In this document: in pieces, positions 34,954 through 43,479 of the stretch
How positions within the stretch are numbered: the stretch's first letter is position 1
Layout: each line of letters begins with the position of its first letter
From: an uncultured Coprococcus sp.
Lineage (GTDB): Bacteria > Bacillota > Clostridia > Lachnospirales > Lachnospiraceae
Assembly (NCBI GenBank): GCA_934277375.1
Contig: CAKQTZ010000004.1
Span: 62,001-126,000, forward strand
Length of the DNA: 64,000 nt
Direction: 5' to 3'
The notes under the pieces: generated by a model
Seen by the model: the letters and a program-made list of their open reading frames with translations, nothing else
The model's database searches: none
Told to the model about the DNA's origin: nothing
Translations under genes and position numbers: made by a program

Positions 34954-36662
34954 TGTATATAAGTAAATTATTTTTGAAAGAATTTGGAAAATTCAACAAT
35001 AAAGAGATAAAGCTTGAAAATGGTCTCAATGTGATATATGGAGAAAACGGAGCTGGCAAGAGCACGCTCAGAGATTTTGTATCAGGAATATTGTTCGGTA
35101 TGAATAAGACGAAAGGACTTGGAGCGAAAGGGGACAAATACGGGCAGAGAAAGCCATCGGGTGGCAATGGTTATGCCGGTAAGGCACAGGTCATGGTAGA
35201 TGGAAAAAGCCATCTTCTGGAGCGTAACTTTCAGATGTCCACCGATGGCGCTGTCCTTACTGATATAGAAAGCGGTAAAGAGGAACGTCTTGTCACTAAG
35301 AATTCATTCAGAGGAGTATTATTCGACATGGATAAGAGCACTTATGTAGATGCCATGAGTGTTGAACCTGTCGATGAAACTGGGGAAAGTGACAAAGATA
35401 TATGTGATGCCCTTGAAAGGTATATCCTTAATATGAAAGAGACCGGGTGCAGCGGTATAAATAGGGCAGATGCAGTGGAATACCTGATGAATGAGCGTAA
35501 GAAGTATGACAATCAGAAGTATCTGATGCAGATAGAGGATCTTGAGGCACAGATGGATGAACTTGGAGATGTGGATAAGGATCTCGAGGATATCCGACAG
35601 GCAAGACGCGATGAGCTTGATGCATATAACATGGAGATCGCTAGACTCAAGCGCGAGGCAAGACAGCTCATGAATGAAAAAGATGCACAGATTCCTGATG
35701 AGGATGAGGACAGGGAGAGAAGCCGTATATTCCTTGAGGTTGAGGCGATTGATGATGAGGACGATATAAAGGAAAAGAAGAAGCAGGAAAAAAAGGACAA
35801 AAAGCTTACAGATAACATATTTGTCATAATGGCTACAGGAATACTTGTGGTGGCAATTGTTATGTTAGTGGTACATCTGGTTGGCTTTCAGAAGTCCATA
35901 CAGCAGTTGTTTACGATCTGTACGATAGCATTTGTTGCCATAACAATTATAGATGGATTGTTCAGAAAAGGCACATTTGAATCGGACAAACTTCCGTCGG
36001 AGGAAGAGTTCAAGCGGACCATATATGAGATGGGGAGAGCCACCGAGTCCAGAACTGTGCGGGTTGAGATCGACAGGGCATTCCAGGAGGAACATGACAA
36101 GAAGCTTGATATGTTCAAGTTTCAGGAACATGATGCCATAGAGAAGAGAGATGCATATTACGAGCTGAAAGAGAAGCGAGATGCCATATTTGTGGAGTAC
36201 GATGCGTTGGAGACAGAGAAGAAGGCCATAGATAAGGCGGTGGCAGTTATAGATGAATTGTCAGGGGAGTTTGGAGTGATGTTTGCCGGTATAGACGGGA
36301 AGGTATCTGATATTCTGGGAAGGATATCAGGGGGAACATACACAGAGGCCAAACTGGATGACGAGATGCATGTGGCGGTGAAGAAAGATGGACATTTCTT
36401 CCGGACTGAATTCATGGGACATGATGTTGTCAGAATGGTATATCTGGCGATAAGACTTGCTGTGGCGGAAATTATGAACTGTGAGAAGATGCCGCTGATA
36501 CTTGATGATGTTGTAAACGCGGAAAATGAGAATCAGTTGATGGGAGTGCTTGATGTTGTCAAGAAATCAGGGGCTGAACAGATTTTACTACTCACCTCAG
36601 ACAAGGCTTTGATGCAGAAGCTTGAAGACATGAATATAACATGTAATCAGATAACTTTATAA
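34953..36662 (+). CDS. SbcC/YhaN-like AAA ATPase with membrane helices
   Basis: 569 aa, much shorter than SbcC/Rad50. Walker A GENGAGKST (about residue 31) opens the N-terminal ATPase half. Coiled-coil segments follow (~180-285), then two hydrophobic helices (IMATGILVVAIVMLVVHL and the FTICTIAFVAITIIDGL stretch) at ~290-340, another coiled coil and the C-terminal half with signature-like SGGTYTEA and Walker B MPLILDDVV. YhaN-type proteins carry such membrane helices, so the complex may be tethered to the membrane. The ATG overlaps the SbcD-like stop. Confidence 0.85.
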   Translation: MYISKLFLKEFGKFNNKEIKLENGLNVIYGENGAGKSTLRDFVSGILFGMNKTKGLGAKGDKYGQRKPSGGNGYAGKAQVMVDGKSHLLERNFQMSTDGAVLTDIESGKEERLVTKNSFRGVLFDMDKSTYVDAMSVEPVDETGESDKDICDALERYILNMKETGCSGINRADAVEYLMNERKKYDNQKYLMQIEDLEAQMDELGDVDKDLEDIRQARRDELDAYNMEIARLKREARQLMNEKDAQIPDEDEDRERSRIFLEVEAIDDEDDIKEKKKQEKKDKKLTDNIFVIMATGILVVAIVMLVVHLVGFQKSIQQLFTICTIAFVAITIIDGLFRKGTFESDKLPSEEEFKRTIYEMGRATESRTVRVEIDRAFQEEHDKKLDMFKFQEHDAIEKRDAYYELKEKRDAIFVEYDALETEKKAIDKAVAVIDELSGEFGVMFAGIDGKVSDILGRISGGTYTEAKLDDEMHVAVKKDGHFFRTEFMGHDVVRMVYLAIRLAVAEIMNCEKMPLILDDVVNAENENQLMGVLDVVKKSGAEQILLLTSDKALMQKLEDMNITCNQITL

Positions 36663-36668
36663 TATAAC

Positions 36669-36724
36669 AAAATACCTCCGATATCCGGGTTTGTAAAAAT
36701 CTGGAATATCGGAGGTGTATTTTA
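36669..36724. terminator. bidirectional terminator
   Basis: AAAATACCTCCGATAT pairs with ATATCGGAGGTGTATTTT between convergent genes. Confidence 0.88.
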
Positions 36725-36729
36725 TTTGT

Positions 36730-37929
36730 TTAGTAGTTTTCGTAATTGTCTGATATAGTGTGCTTTACTTTGTATTCGGCAATTCTTGCACTGATTCTCT
36801 CTGATGGATCAAGGAGATCACTGAGAGATGCGTCATGGTTCAGATGATCGATAATCAGGGCAATGTATTTGCTCATGTCCGCTGATACATACCAGTCGCG
36901 GTCAGCGAGCTCTGGAAGCTGGTAAGTGAGGTTTGTTGTGATAACCTTATCAATGATACCTTCCTCATGGCACTTGTCAAATACTTCGAGACCCTTGGTG
37001 AAAAGACCAAATGTGGCAAGAGCATAAACTCTTCTTGCCTTTCTTGCTTTGAGCTGTTTTGCAACGTCTATCATGCTTTCGCCTGAAGCAATCATATCAT
37101 CAATGATGATAACATCCTTGCCCTCTACTGAATCTCCGAGAAATTCATGGGCAACGATAGGGTTACGTCCATCTACAACTCTTGAGTAATCTCTTCTCTT
37201 GTAGAACATACCTACATCCACACCGAGAAGGTTTGCAAAGTAAATAGCTCTGTGCATAGCACCCTCATCAGGTGATATAACCATCATGTGGTTGTTATTT
37301 ATCTCAAGATCTGGAGTTGATCTAAGGAGAGCCTTAACGAACTGGTAAGTTGGCTTGACATTCTCAAATCCGCTCTTTGGAATAGCGTTTACGACACGTG
37401 GGTCGTGTGCGTCGAAGGTTACAATATTATCTACACCATACTGTTTAAGTTCCTGAAGCATAACAGCGCAGTCGAGAGACTCACGGCCTGATCTCTTGTG
37501 CTGGCGGCTCTCATACAGGAAAGGCATGATAACAGTGAGCTTTCTAGGCTTGTCAGTCATGGCTGAGATGATCCTCTTCAGATCAGCATAGTGATCGTCT
37601 GGAGACATTCTCTGAGGCTGTCCTGCCATAGTGTATGTGCAGCTATAGTTTCCTACATCCAGCATGATATATATATCCTTACCACGAACAGATTCATTGA
37701 CAATACCCTTGGCTTCACCTGATCCAAATCTTGGGCAATCTGCGCTTATGAGGTAAGAATCTTTCTCATATCCGTGGAATACGATGCTTGACTTGTTTTC
37801 ATTCTGGCGGTTCTTTCTCCATTTAACAATGTAAGAATCAACTTTCTTTCCAAGAGGCACGATACTCTTGTGTGCTATGATTCCTAAGCTTCCTACGGGT
37901 ATTGTCTCCAACTTGCTATCGTCTGGCAT
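36730..37929 (-). CDS. prs: ribose-phosphate pyrophosphokinase (PRPP synthetase), long form
   Basis: 399 aa, about 80 longer than the usual ~315. The type I PRPP synthetase fold is seen in ADCPRFGSGEAKG, MPFLYESRQHKR, ISPDEGAMHRAIYFANLLG, the flexible-loop KRRDYSRV and the PRPP-binding loop DVIIIDDMIASGESM. It makes PRPP from ribose 5-phosphate and ATP for nucleotide, His and Trp synthesis. The extra length lies mostly at the N-terminus (VPLGKKVDSYIVKWRKN). TAGGAGGATTTTATT precedes the ATG. A longer form of this kind is found in several Clostridia. Confidence 0.93.
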   Translation of the reverse strand: MPDDSKLETIPVGSLGIIAHKSIVPLGKKVDSYIVKWRKNRQNENKSSIVFHGYEKDSYLISADCPRFGSGEAKGIVNESVRGKDIYIMLDVGNYSCTYTMAGQPQRMSPDDHYADLKRIISAMTDKPRKLTVIMPFLYESRQHKRSGRESLDCAVMLQELKQYGVDNIVTFDAHDPRVVNAIPKSGFENVKPTYQFVKALLRSTPDLEINNNHMMVISPDEGAMHRAIYFANLLGVDVGMFYKRRDYSRVVDGRNPIVAHEFLGDSVEGKDVIIIDDMIASGESMIDVAKQLKARKARRVYALATFGLFTKGLEVFDKCHEEGIIDKVITTNLTYQLPELADRDWYVSADMSKYIALIIDHLNHDASLSDLLDPSERISARIAEYKVKHTISDNYENY

Positions 37930-37956
37930 AATAAAATCCTCCTAATCTGCTTTCAT

Positions 37957-38958
37957 CTACCTTTTGGTACTTGCTATGTGGCGCATTCTCTTCACATAGC
38001 GGATATTATCTCCGTAGAGATTGAATATGAGATAGCTATCAATAATCCTGGACATGATACGCTCAGTATATCTGTTCTTGAACTTTTGAAGATCAAGATT
38101 TGTAGATATGAGTGTTGACTGCCTCCTGATAGATCTCGTATTTATAATCTCAAATAATTGCGACAGGACAAATGAGTTCGTGTACTCTGTACCAAGATCG
38201 TCAATTATAAGAAAATCACAATTATATATGTAGTCATACAGCATCTTCTGATGAGGCTCATGACCACCATTTATGATAATGTCCTGTAAGATATTATCAA
38301 ATAACTTTATTGCCGACAAGTATAAAACTGTATATCCTTTGTCTAAAAGCTCCTTAGCGATACAATTTGTCAGGAAGGTCTTGCCTGTTCCCGTCTCACC
38401 GTAGAGCAATATACCCTGTCTGCTGGTATCAAAATTGTCAGCAAAATGTCTGCATGCCTCTGATATGCTCAGAGCATTCTGATAAGGGGTGTAATTGTAA
38501 CCCTCCATCGGTTCATCTCTATAGAAATCAAGTTTAAAATTGTCGAAATTCTCAACTTCAAGTATGTTACGGATCATGGACTGCTGATACAACTGGTTTA
38601 TGACCATCTGTTTAAGACATGAACAAGGTTTGTTGTCTACATATCCAGTATCTTTACATGCATTACAGTTGTACACGGGATCCAGATAATTATCAGGATA
38701 TCCTGCGGACTGCATGAGTTCATGCTTTTCGTTCTTGAGAGTGGCTGTCCGTGTCTGCCTTGCGTTGTCGTCTACAGGCTGCTTTCTGATGCGTTCCCTG
38801 GCTGCCTGAATAGCCAGATGAGCGATCTCGTTATCAATCTCCCTGATCCTTGGAACACGCTCATATACTTCTGATTTTCTGTTGTCCTGTGTCCGGATGT
38901 TATCCTGTCTTATCCTGCAGAGCTCTGACAGGATATCTTCATAATTAATATTTTTCAT
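37957..38958 (-). CDS. DnaI/DnaC-like replicative helicase loader
   Basis: 333 aa. The N-terminal ~130 residues are charged and helical with a cysteine cluster (CNACKDTGYVDNKPCSCL) that probably binds zinc, as in DnaI. The AAA+ domain has Walker A GETGTGKT (about residue 193), Walker B FLIIDDLGTEYTNSF and sensor 1 STNLDLQKF. It should load the DnaB-type helicase at replication origins. Its operon partner upstream is the DnaD-domain protein, 47 bases away. A ribosome binding site is weak (AGAGG 15 bases upstream). Confidence 0.9.
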   Translation of the reverse strand: MKNINYEDILSELCRIRQDNIRTQDNRKSEVYERVPRIREIDNEIAHLAIQAARERIRKQPVDDNARQTRTATLKNEKHELMQSAGYPDNYLDPVYNCNACKDTGYVDNKPCSCLKQMVINQLYQQSMIRNILEVENFDNFKLDFYRDEPMEGYNYTPYQNALSISEACRHFADNFDTSRQGILLYGETGTGKTFLTNCIAKELLDKGYTVLYLSAIKLFDNILQDIIINGGHEPHQKMLYDYIYNCDFLIIDDLGTEYTNSFVLSQLFEIINTRSIRRQSTLISTNLDLQKFKNRYTERIMSRIIDSYLIFNLYGDNIRYVKRMRHIASTKR

Positions 38959-39005
38959 AGTGTAAGATGTGTACCTCTGTAACTATATATGTATATCTAA
39001 TAGGA

Positions 39006-40184
39006 TTAGCTAGTCTTCTTATTACGGTTTAACTCATCTGCCAGCATCTGCTCCAGTTCGTCAAGCTGGCTGGACATATCGGTCTGATCAAATGCGGCAA
39101 ATCCATTTGAATTTTTAGGAGCTGCTGTAACTGCGGCGGATTTTTTCTTCAAGAATTCCTGATCCAGCTGCTCAACATCCCTCAGAGATTTTACACCATT
39201 CTTATGCCAGTTTTCAAGGATTCCGTTGACATAAGCAAAATTTGCTGACTGTGGTTTTGCAAGGATAGCTTTCTGGCAGGCGAGGATGATCAGATCATCA
39301 GTGAACTGCATCTCTTTTGTCCATGCATCCATGTAAGCTGATTCGATGCTTGTAGGTGCGTTTCTTCTTATTCCCAGTTCTGCAAATACCTGTCTGTAGA
39401 ATGGATTGTATGCAGCGCTGTCTTCCTTGGCTTTTGCAACTGTATCAATGCCCTTTTCGTACCAGGCGATGGCAACTGTCTCAGCGTATCTGAAACTTGG
39501 CTTGTTCATAGTGAGACAGTATTCTATAAGGTACTCTATCAGTTCCTGTGAGAATCCGAGCTGGTCATATATGTATATAAGGCTTTCAGTCTCAGGGGCG
39601 GACAGCGGTCTTCCGAAATAGGCTTCAGTCTCAAACAGTATGTCAGATAATATATTGTCCTCCTGCTTCTTCCTCAGAAATTCCGGTGTGAGTGTCAGTT
39701 TTTCAGGAAGTGTGGTCTGTGCAGGTGCAGCCTCGTCCTTAACAGGCGTAGAGCCTGCGGTCCTGCTGGCTGGCGCGGTGCTGCTTATCTCCTGTCTGGC
39801 GGATATATCAGAATGGTCATTCTCGGAGTAGTCCATGCTGAGCAGGCTGAGGTTGTCCATGCCTGAATCATCGCCTTCAATGCCTTTGTTGTGGAGTGGA
39901 AGCAGGGTTATACCGGTCAGCTCCTTGCTGCTGTTGTAATTGAGTCTCATAACATCCTGCCCTATCCAATATCTGATGGCTCTGCATATATCTTTCTCAG
40001 TGAGATTGAAATGATCTGCAATATCTGCTATGGATATCGGTTCGCTCGACGATAAAAGTCGAACCAGATACAGGTAAACTTTTACAAACTCCCCGTTGGC
40101 AGAGGTCATATAGTAGTCTATAAAAAAGTTCGATATGGAGGAATATGTTTCGTTTTTTTCTGTTGTGATTGTAATGTAACTCAT
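39006..40184 (-). CDS. DnaD-domain replication initiation protein (DnaB/DnaD-like)
   Basis: 392 aa. An N-terminal winged-helix-like region (~20-110: YYMTSANGEFVKVYLYLVRLL, then IADHFNLTEKDICRAIRYWIGQDVMRL) is followed by a variable linker. Then comes a DnaD/DnaB C-terminal helical domain (~190-270: ETESLIYIYDQLGFSQELIEYLIEYC, then IAWYEKGIDTV), and a second such region (~285-340: YMDAWTKEM, ANFAYVNGILENWHKNGV). These proteins remodel the origin and recruit the helicase loader. AAGGAG precedes the ATG. A promoter and three tandem DnaA boxes lie upstream. Confidence 0.88.
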   Translation of the reverse strand: MSYITITTEKNETYSSISNFFIDYYMTSANGEFVKVYLYLVRLLSSSEPISIADIADHFNLTEKDICRAIRYWIGQDVMRLNYNSSKELTGITLLPLHNKGIEGDDSGMDNLSLLSMDYSENDHSDISARQEISSTAPASRTAGSTPVKDEAAPAQTTLPEKLTLTPEFLRKKQEDNILSDILFETEAYFGRPLSAPETESLIYIYDQLGFSQELIEYLIEYCLTMNKPSFRYAETVAIAWYEKGIDTVAKAKEDSAAYNPFYRQVFAELGIRRNAPTSIESAYMDAWTKEMQFTDDLIILACQKAILAKPQSANFAYVNGILENWHKNGVKSLRDVEQLDQEFLKKKSAAVTAAPKNSNGFAAFDQTDMSSQLDELEQMLADELNRNKKTS

Positions 40185-40240
40185 GTGTGAAAACTCCTTA
40201 TCATATTCCGTAAATACTGTGTTTTTACTCAGCGTGCTTC

Positions 40241-40268
40241 ATTATAACATGAACTTTTTGGAATGCAA
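40241..40268 (-). promoter_or_regulatory. promoter of the dnaD-dnaI operon
   Basis: On the minus strand TTGCAT (40268-40263), 16 bases, TATAAT (40246-40241), about 57 bases before the DnaD start. Confidence 0.65.
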
Positions 40269-40304
40269 ACAGAACATATAGTCGGTTGAGAAAAAGAGCG
40301 TGGA

Positions 40305-40331
40305 TGTGGATAATGTGGATAATGTGGACGA
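40305..40331. promoter_or_regulatory. three head-to-tail DnaA boxes
   Basis: TGTGGATAA occurs at 40305-40313 and 40314-40322, then TGTGGACGA at 40323-40331. TGTGGATAA is the complement of the consensus DnaA box TTATCCACA. The boxes abut with no spacer, ~37 bases upstream of the dnaD -35 box. Confidence 0.8.
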
Positions 40332-40414
40332 AAAAACGACAAAATTCTGTAAAAAACAGAAACGCCATAGTTTCACAGGGATTTGTTATAGTTTTGTAAA
40401 AATTATGTAAACAG

Positions 40415-40454
40415 GAAAAAATAAGCCCTGTGGGGAAAACTTTCCCACAGAGCT
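40415..40454 (-). terminator. terminator of murC
   Basis: On the minus strand GCTCTGTGGG pairs with CCCCACAGGGC, followed by TTATTTTTT. Confidence 0.85.
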
Positions 40455-40455
40455 T

Positions 40456-40473
40456 TGTGGATAATGTGGATAA
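40456..40473. promoter_or_regulatory. two further tandem DnaA boxes
   Basis: TGTGGATAA at 40456-40464 and again at 40465-40473, between the murC stop codon and its terminator, in the same orientation as the other cluster. Confidence 0.75.
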
Positions 40474-41856
40474 CTATTTTTTTATCAGATCATTTCCGAT
40501 AGAATAAACATTTCCGGCACCCATAGTTATCAACAAATCATTTTTTTTGCAATTTTTTAGCAGATAATTCTCTATGTCATCGAAAGATGGAAGATAGAAT
40601 GCATCTGTTCCGGTTTCGGCGATCTTTTCGGCAAGCTGTCTCGCAGACACAAGACCAGTATCTTTCTCTCTGGCTGCGTAGATGTCAGCAACTATGACGT
40701 GGTCACATACCTTGAGGGCATCGACAAACTCGTCAAACAGTGCATAGGTACGAGAATAGGTGTGTGGCTGGAATACACACCACAGCTCGTTGTAGCTGGT
40801 GTTCTTAGCAGCTTTCAGTGTGGCCGCTATCTCAGTTGGATGGTGTGCATAGTCATCCATAACCTTTACATTGTCAAGTATGGTGCCCTTGTATTCGAAA
40901 CGTCTCTCTGCGCCCACGCATTCCGACAATCCCTGCTTGATCACATCTATGGAGATTCCAAGCTCCAGAGCCGCAGCGATGGCTGACAGTGAGTTGTATA
41001 CGTTGTGTTCTCCGAATACTTTGAGAGTTATATCGGTGATCTCTTTGCCGTCCACAACGAGGGTGTAGGTTGGATGTCCGAAGTCATCGAACCTTATGTT
41101 GTGGGCTGAGTATTTGTTCTGGGCACCTTTTCCAAATGTAACCACCCGGCATTCCAGATCTCTGATGACAGTGTCATAATATTTCATATCGCCGTTGACG
41201 ATGATGAGACCCTCCTTAGGAGTCTTGGTGGCAAATGTATGGAATGATTCTGCGATCTCATCAATATCCTTGAAGAAATCAAGGTGATCAGCGTCCACGT
41301 TCAGAATGATGCTGATAAATGGCTTGAAAGCGTGATAGCTGTTAGTGTATTCACATGCCTCTGTCACAAAGTATTCGGATTTGCCTACACGAATGTTGCC
41401 GCCGATGCTGTCGAGGATTCCACCGACTGATATGGTCGGATCAGTATCTGCGTCTATGAGGATGTAGGACAGCATAGAGGTTGTCGTTGTCTTGCCGTGG
41501 GTTCCGCTGACAGCTATGGAGTATTTGTAATTTTCCATGATCTGGCCGAGAAGCTGGGCTCTTGTCAGCATAGGGATGTTTTTTTCCACTGCAGCTTTGA
41601 ATTCTTCATTGTCAGGATGTATAGCTGCTGTGTATACAACCAGATCTATATTGTCAGTTATGTTGGATGCACACTGTCCAATATTGATCAGCGCGCCCAT
41701 GTCTGCAAGCTGGTCAGTGATCTCGGATGCCTTCATATCGGAACCGGTAACCTTGAATCCTGCCTTGAGAAGTATCTCAGCAAGACCGCTCATGCTGATT
41801 CCGCCTATTCCCATGAAATGGACATTGATTGGCTTTGAAAAATTGATCTTGTACAT
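40474..41856 (-). CDS. murC: UDP-N-acetylmuramate-L-alanine ligase
   Basis: The ATG at 41856 follows AAGGAAGGCGAG; the frame extends 11 codons upstream without reason. 460 aa, normal for MurC. VHFMGIGGISMSGLAEIL (Rossmann N-terminus), the ATP loop GTHGKTTT (about residue 112), ACEYTNSYHAF, LNVDADHLD, and the C-terminal DDYAHHPTEI mark it as the ligase that adds L-Ala to UDP-MurNAc in cytoplasmic peptidoglycan synthesis. It is monocistronic, followed by its own terminator. Confidence 0.97.
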   Translation of the reverse strand: MYKINFSKPINVHFMGIGGISMSGLAEILLKAGFKVTGSDMKASEITDQLADMGALINIGQCASNITDNIDLVVYTAAIHPDNEEFKAAVEKNIPMLTRAQLLGQIMENYKYSIAVSGTHGKTTTTSMLSYILIDADTDPTISVGGILDSIGGNIRVGKSEYFVTEACEYTNSYHAFKPFISIILNVDADHLDFFKDIDEIAESFHTFATKTPKEGLIIVNGDMKYYDTVIRDLECRVVTFGKGAQNKYSAHNIRFDDFGHPTYTLVVDGKEITDITLKVFGEHNVYNSLSAIAAALELGISIDVIKQGLSECVGAERRFEYKGTILDNVKVMDDYAHHPTEIAATLKAAKNTSYNELWCVFQPHTYSRTYALFDEFVDALKVCDHVIVADIYAAREKDTGLVSARQLAEKIAETGTDAFYLPSFDDIENYLLKNCKKNDLLITMGAGNVYSIGNDLIKK

Positions 41857-42045
41857 TTGTATCTCGCCTTCCTTATATAAAGATTTCATTATCTATCTTT
41901 TGTTCCGTAGTAGTATAACATAATACGGTTTAAATTAAAATATTTCATGCGAAAAGCACAAAGGATTAATGTTTCATTTCATAATAAGATTAAGTTGATT
42001 TGAGAACAATAGAATTATGGATGCTAGATCCGAGCAGAACAGGTG

Positions 42046-42774
42046 ATGGAAATATTTGATAATTATTTTACTTATTGGAATGATTTGCCGGAAAGGGATA
42101 CTTTTTCAGTATTTGGACCGGCTCATATGATATGGCTGATAGCTGAGGCTGCTCTCATATGTGTGGGAGTGTATATATATAGAAAAAAAGATTTATGCAA
42201 GAGGCGGGCAATGAGACGAGGAATCGCTGAGGCAATGCTGGTTATGGAGGTGTATAAAGATCTGGTTCTGATAGTCACAGACCATATGGATGTTCAACAC
42301 CTTCCGCTGCAGCTATGCGGACTTGCTATTCTGGTGGAGGCATTATATGCTTTTGCGCCATGCGCTTTCCTTGGAGAAGTAATGTGTGTGCTGTGTATGC
42401 CGGGAGCTGCGGCAGCTTTGATATTTCCCGATTGGACCAGATATCCTGTTGTGAATTTCATGAATCTTCACAGTTTCATAGTGCATGGTTTTCTGGTGCT
42501 TATGCCGTGTATGGTGCTGGCATCAGGTGAGTATGTGCCGAGAATCCGACGGGCATATATGGTGTTCGCATTTTTGATCGGGGCGGCATTTGTCGACTGG
42601 TGTGTAAATGCACTTGCAGACTGCAATTTTATGTTCCTCAGGTGGCCGTCTGCAAACTCACCGTTTATGGGGATATATCAGACTTATGGATATGGAGTTT
42701 ATATGGCAGTATATGCCCTGGTTGTGTGCCTGGCAATATTTGCCTTATATGGAGTGATTTCTATGAAATCTTGA
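42046..42774 (+). CDS. YwaF/TMEM164-type integral membrane protein (TIGR02206)
   Basis: About 242 aa with six or seven membrane helices. Family marks are FGPAHMIWLI at the N-terminus, HLPLQLCGLAIL in the third helix region and NLHSFIVHGFLVLMP in the middle. The function of the bacterial members is not established. The start is either the GTG at 42043 or the ATG just after it, behind a modest AACAGG. Confidence 0.82.
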   Translation: MEIFDNYFTYWNDLPERDTFSVFGPAHMIWLIAEAALICVGVYIYRKKDLCKRRAMRRGIAEAMLVMEVYKDLVLIVTDHMDVQHLPLQLCGLAILVEALYAFAPCAFLGEVMCVLCMPGAAAALIFPDWTRYPVVNFMNLHSFIVHGFLVLMPCMVLASGEYVPRIRRAYMVFAFLIGAAFVDWCVNALADCNFMFLRWPSANSPFMGIYQTYGYGVYMAVYALVVCLAIFALYGVISMKS

Positions 42775-42824
42775 AATGCAGCATCGGTTTATATTGAGCT
42801 AATGGCCAAGGAAGGAGAAGCATT

Positions 42825-42902
42825 ATGATAGATGGCAGGTTTTATCGTTATAAATACGTATATTCAACAAAGAGATCAATATTGTATTCACGTGGTGAAT
42901 GA
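42825..42902 (+). CDS. possible 25-aa peptide
   Basis: AAGGAAGGAGAAGCATT precedes an ATG that opens a 25-codon frame (MIDGRFYRYKYVYSTKRSIL, then YSRGE), basic and Tyr-rich, ending before a terminator at 42932. The binding site is strong, but the length is too short to be certain it is a gene. Confidence 0.35.
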   Translation: MIDGRFYRYKYVYSTKRSILYSRGE

Positions 42903-42931
42903 TCAAAAAGACAATGTAATTGTGGTGAATG

Positions 42932-42959
42932 AAAACCGGGAGGAAACTTCCGGTTTTTA
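42932..42959 (+). terminator. Rho-independent terminator
   Basis: AAAACCGG pairs with CCGGTTTT around GAGGAAACTT, followed by TA. Confidence 0.8.
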
Positions 42960-43110
42960 TTTAGCTGTAAATACACATCATTACATTGTTATTGAACGAA
43001 AATTATGTTATAAATGGAAGTAGTGTGGCTGCATCTGATGAATATTTATCATTGCGTGGCCGCGCGGTGAATATTCGGGTGTACTGATACCCGGTAAGGA
43101 GTCGTGATAT

Positions 43111-43380
43111 ATGTACTATGTACCAGACAATACAGAGAAGTGTGGATATTACGAGTGTGCGAAGTGTGGCACAAGATTCTTAAGCCTTTCTATGGACGAG
43201 TTGGAGGAGTGCCCGGACTGTGCGGCAGAGTGGGATCCTGAGATTGGACCAGACGAGGTGATGGAGGCAGAGGAGAAAACTGCTAAGCTCATGAGGATTG
43301 TAGATGGCGCAGAAGAGGTAGAGAAGATGGATGCACTGCTCAGTCTTGCGATAACAGGTGGAGATTACAACTGGATCTGA
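43111..43380 (+). CDS. small zinc-ribbon protein upstream of the hydrogenase
   Basis: 89 aa with GGTAAGGAG before the ATG. Cys pairs CAKC (about residues 16-19) and CPDC (about residues 34-37) form a rubredoxin-like or zinc-ribbon knuckle; the second half is an acidic helix. It lies 99 bases before the hydrogenase in the same direction. Whether it carries iron and acts as an electron donor, or only zinc, cannot be told. Confidence 0.8.
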   Translation: MYYVPDNTEKCGYYECAKCGTRFLSLSMDELEECPDCAAEWDPEIGPDEVMEAEEKTAKLMRIVDGAEEVEKMDALLSLAITGGDYNWI

Positions 43381-43479
43381 TGAGTTTATGTGAAGAGTAA
43401 TGCAATTGGGATCTGGATTAGATGGCAGGATGATCAGGGTGCCAGCCAATCCACAATATATATGAGTAGAGGTTAACAC

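Noticed and set aside
40305-40473. Chromosomal replication origin
   Set aside because: DnaA boxes are present, but there are no dnaA/dnaN genes and no AT-rich unwinding region; regulatory or titration sites are likelier.
42832-43023. 63-codon frame after the YwaF gene
   Set aside because: It runs through a clear terminator hairpin and has no binding site; a shorter frame at 42825 is better placed.
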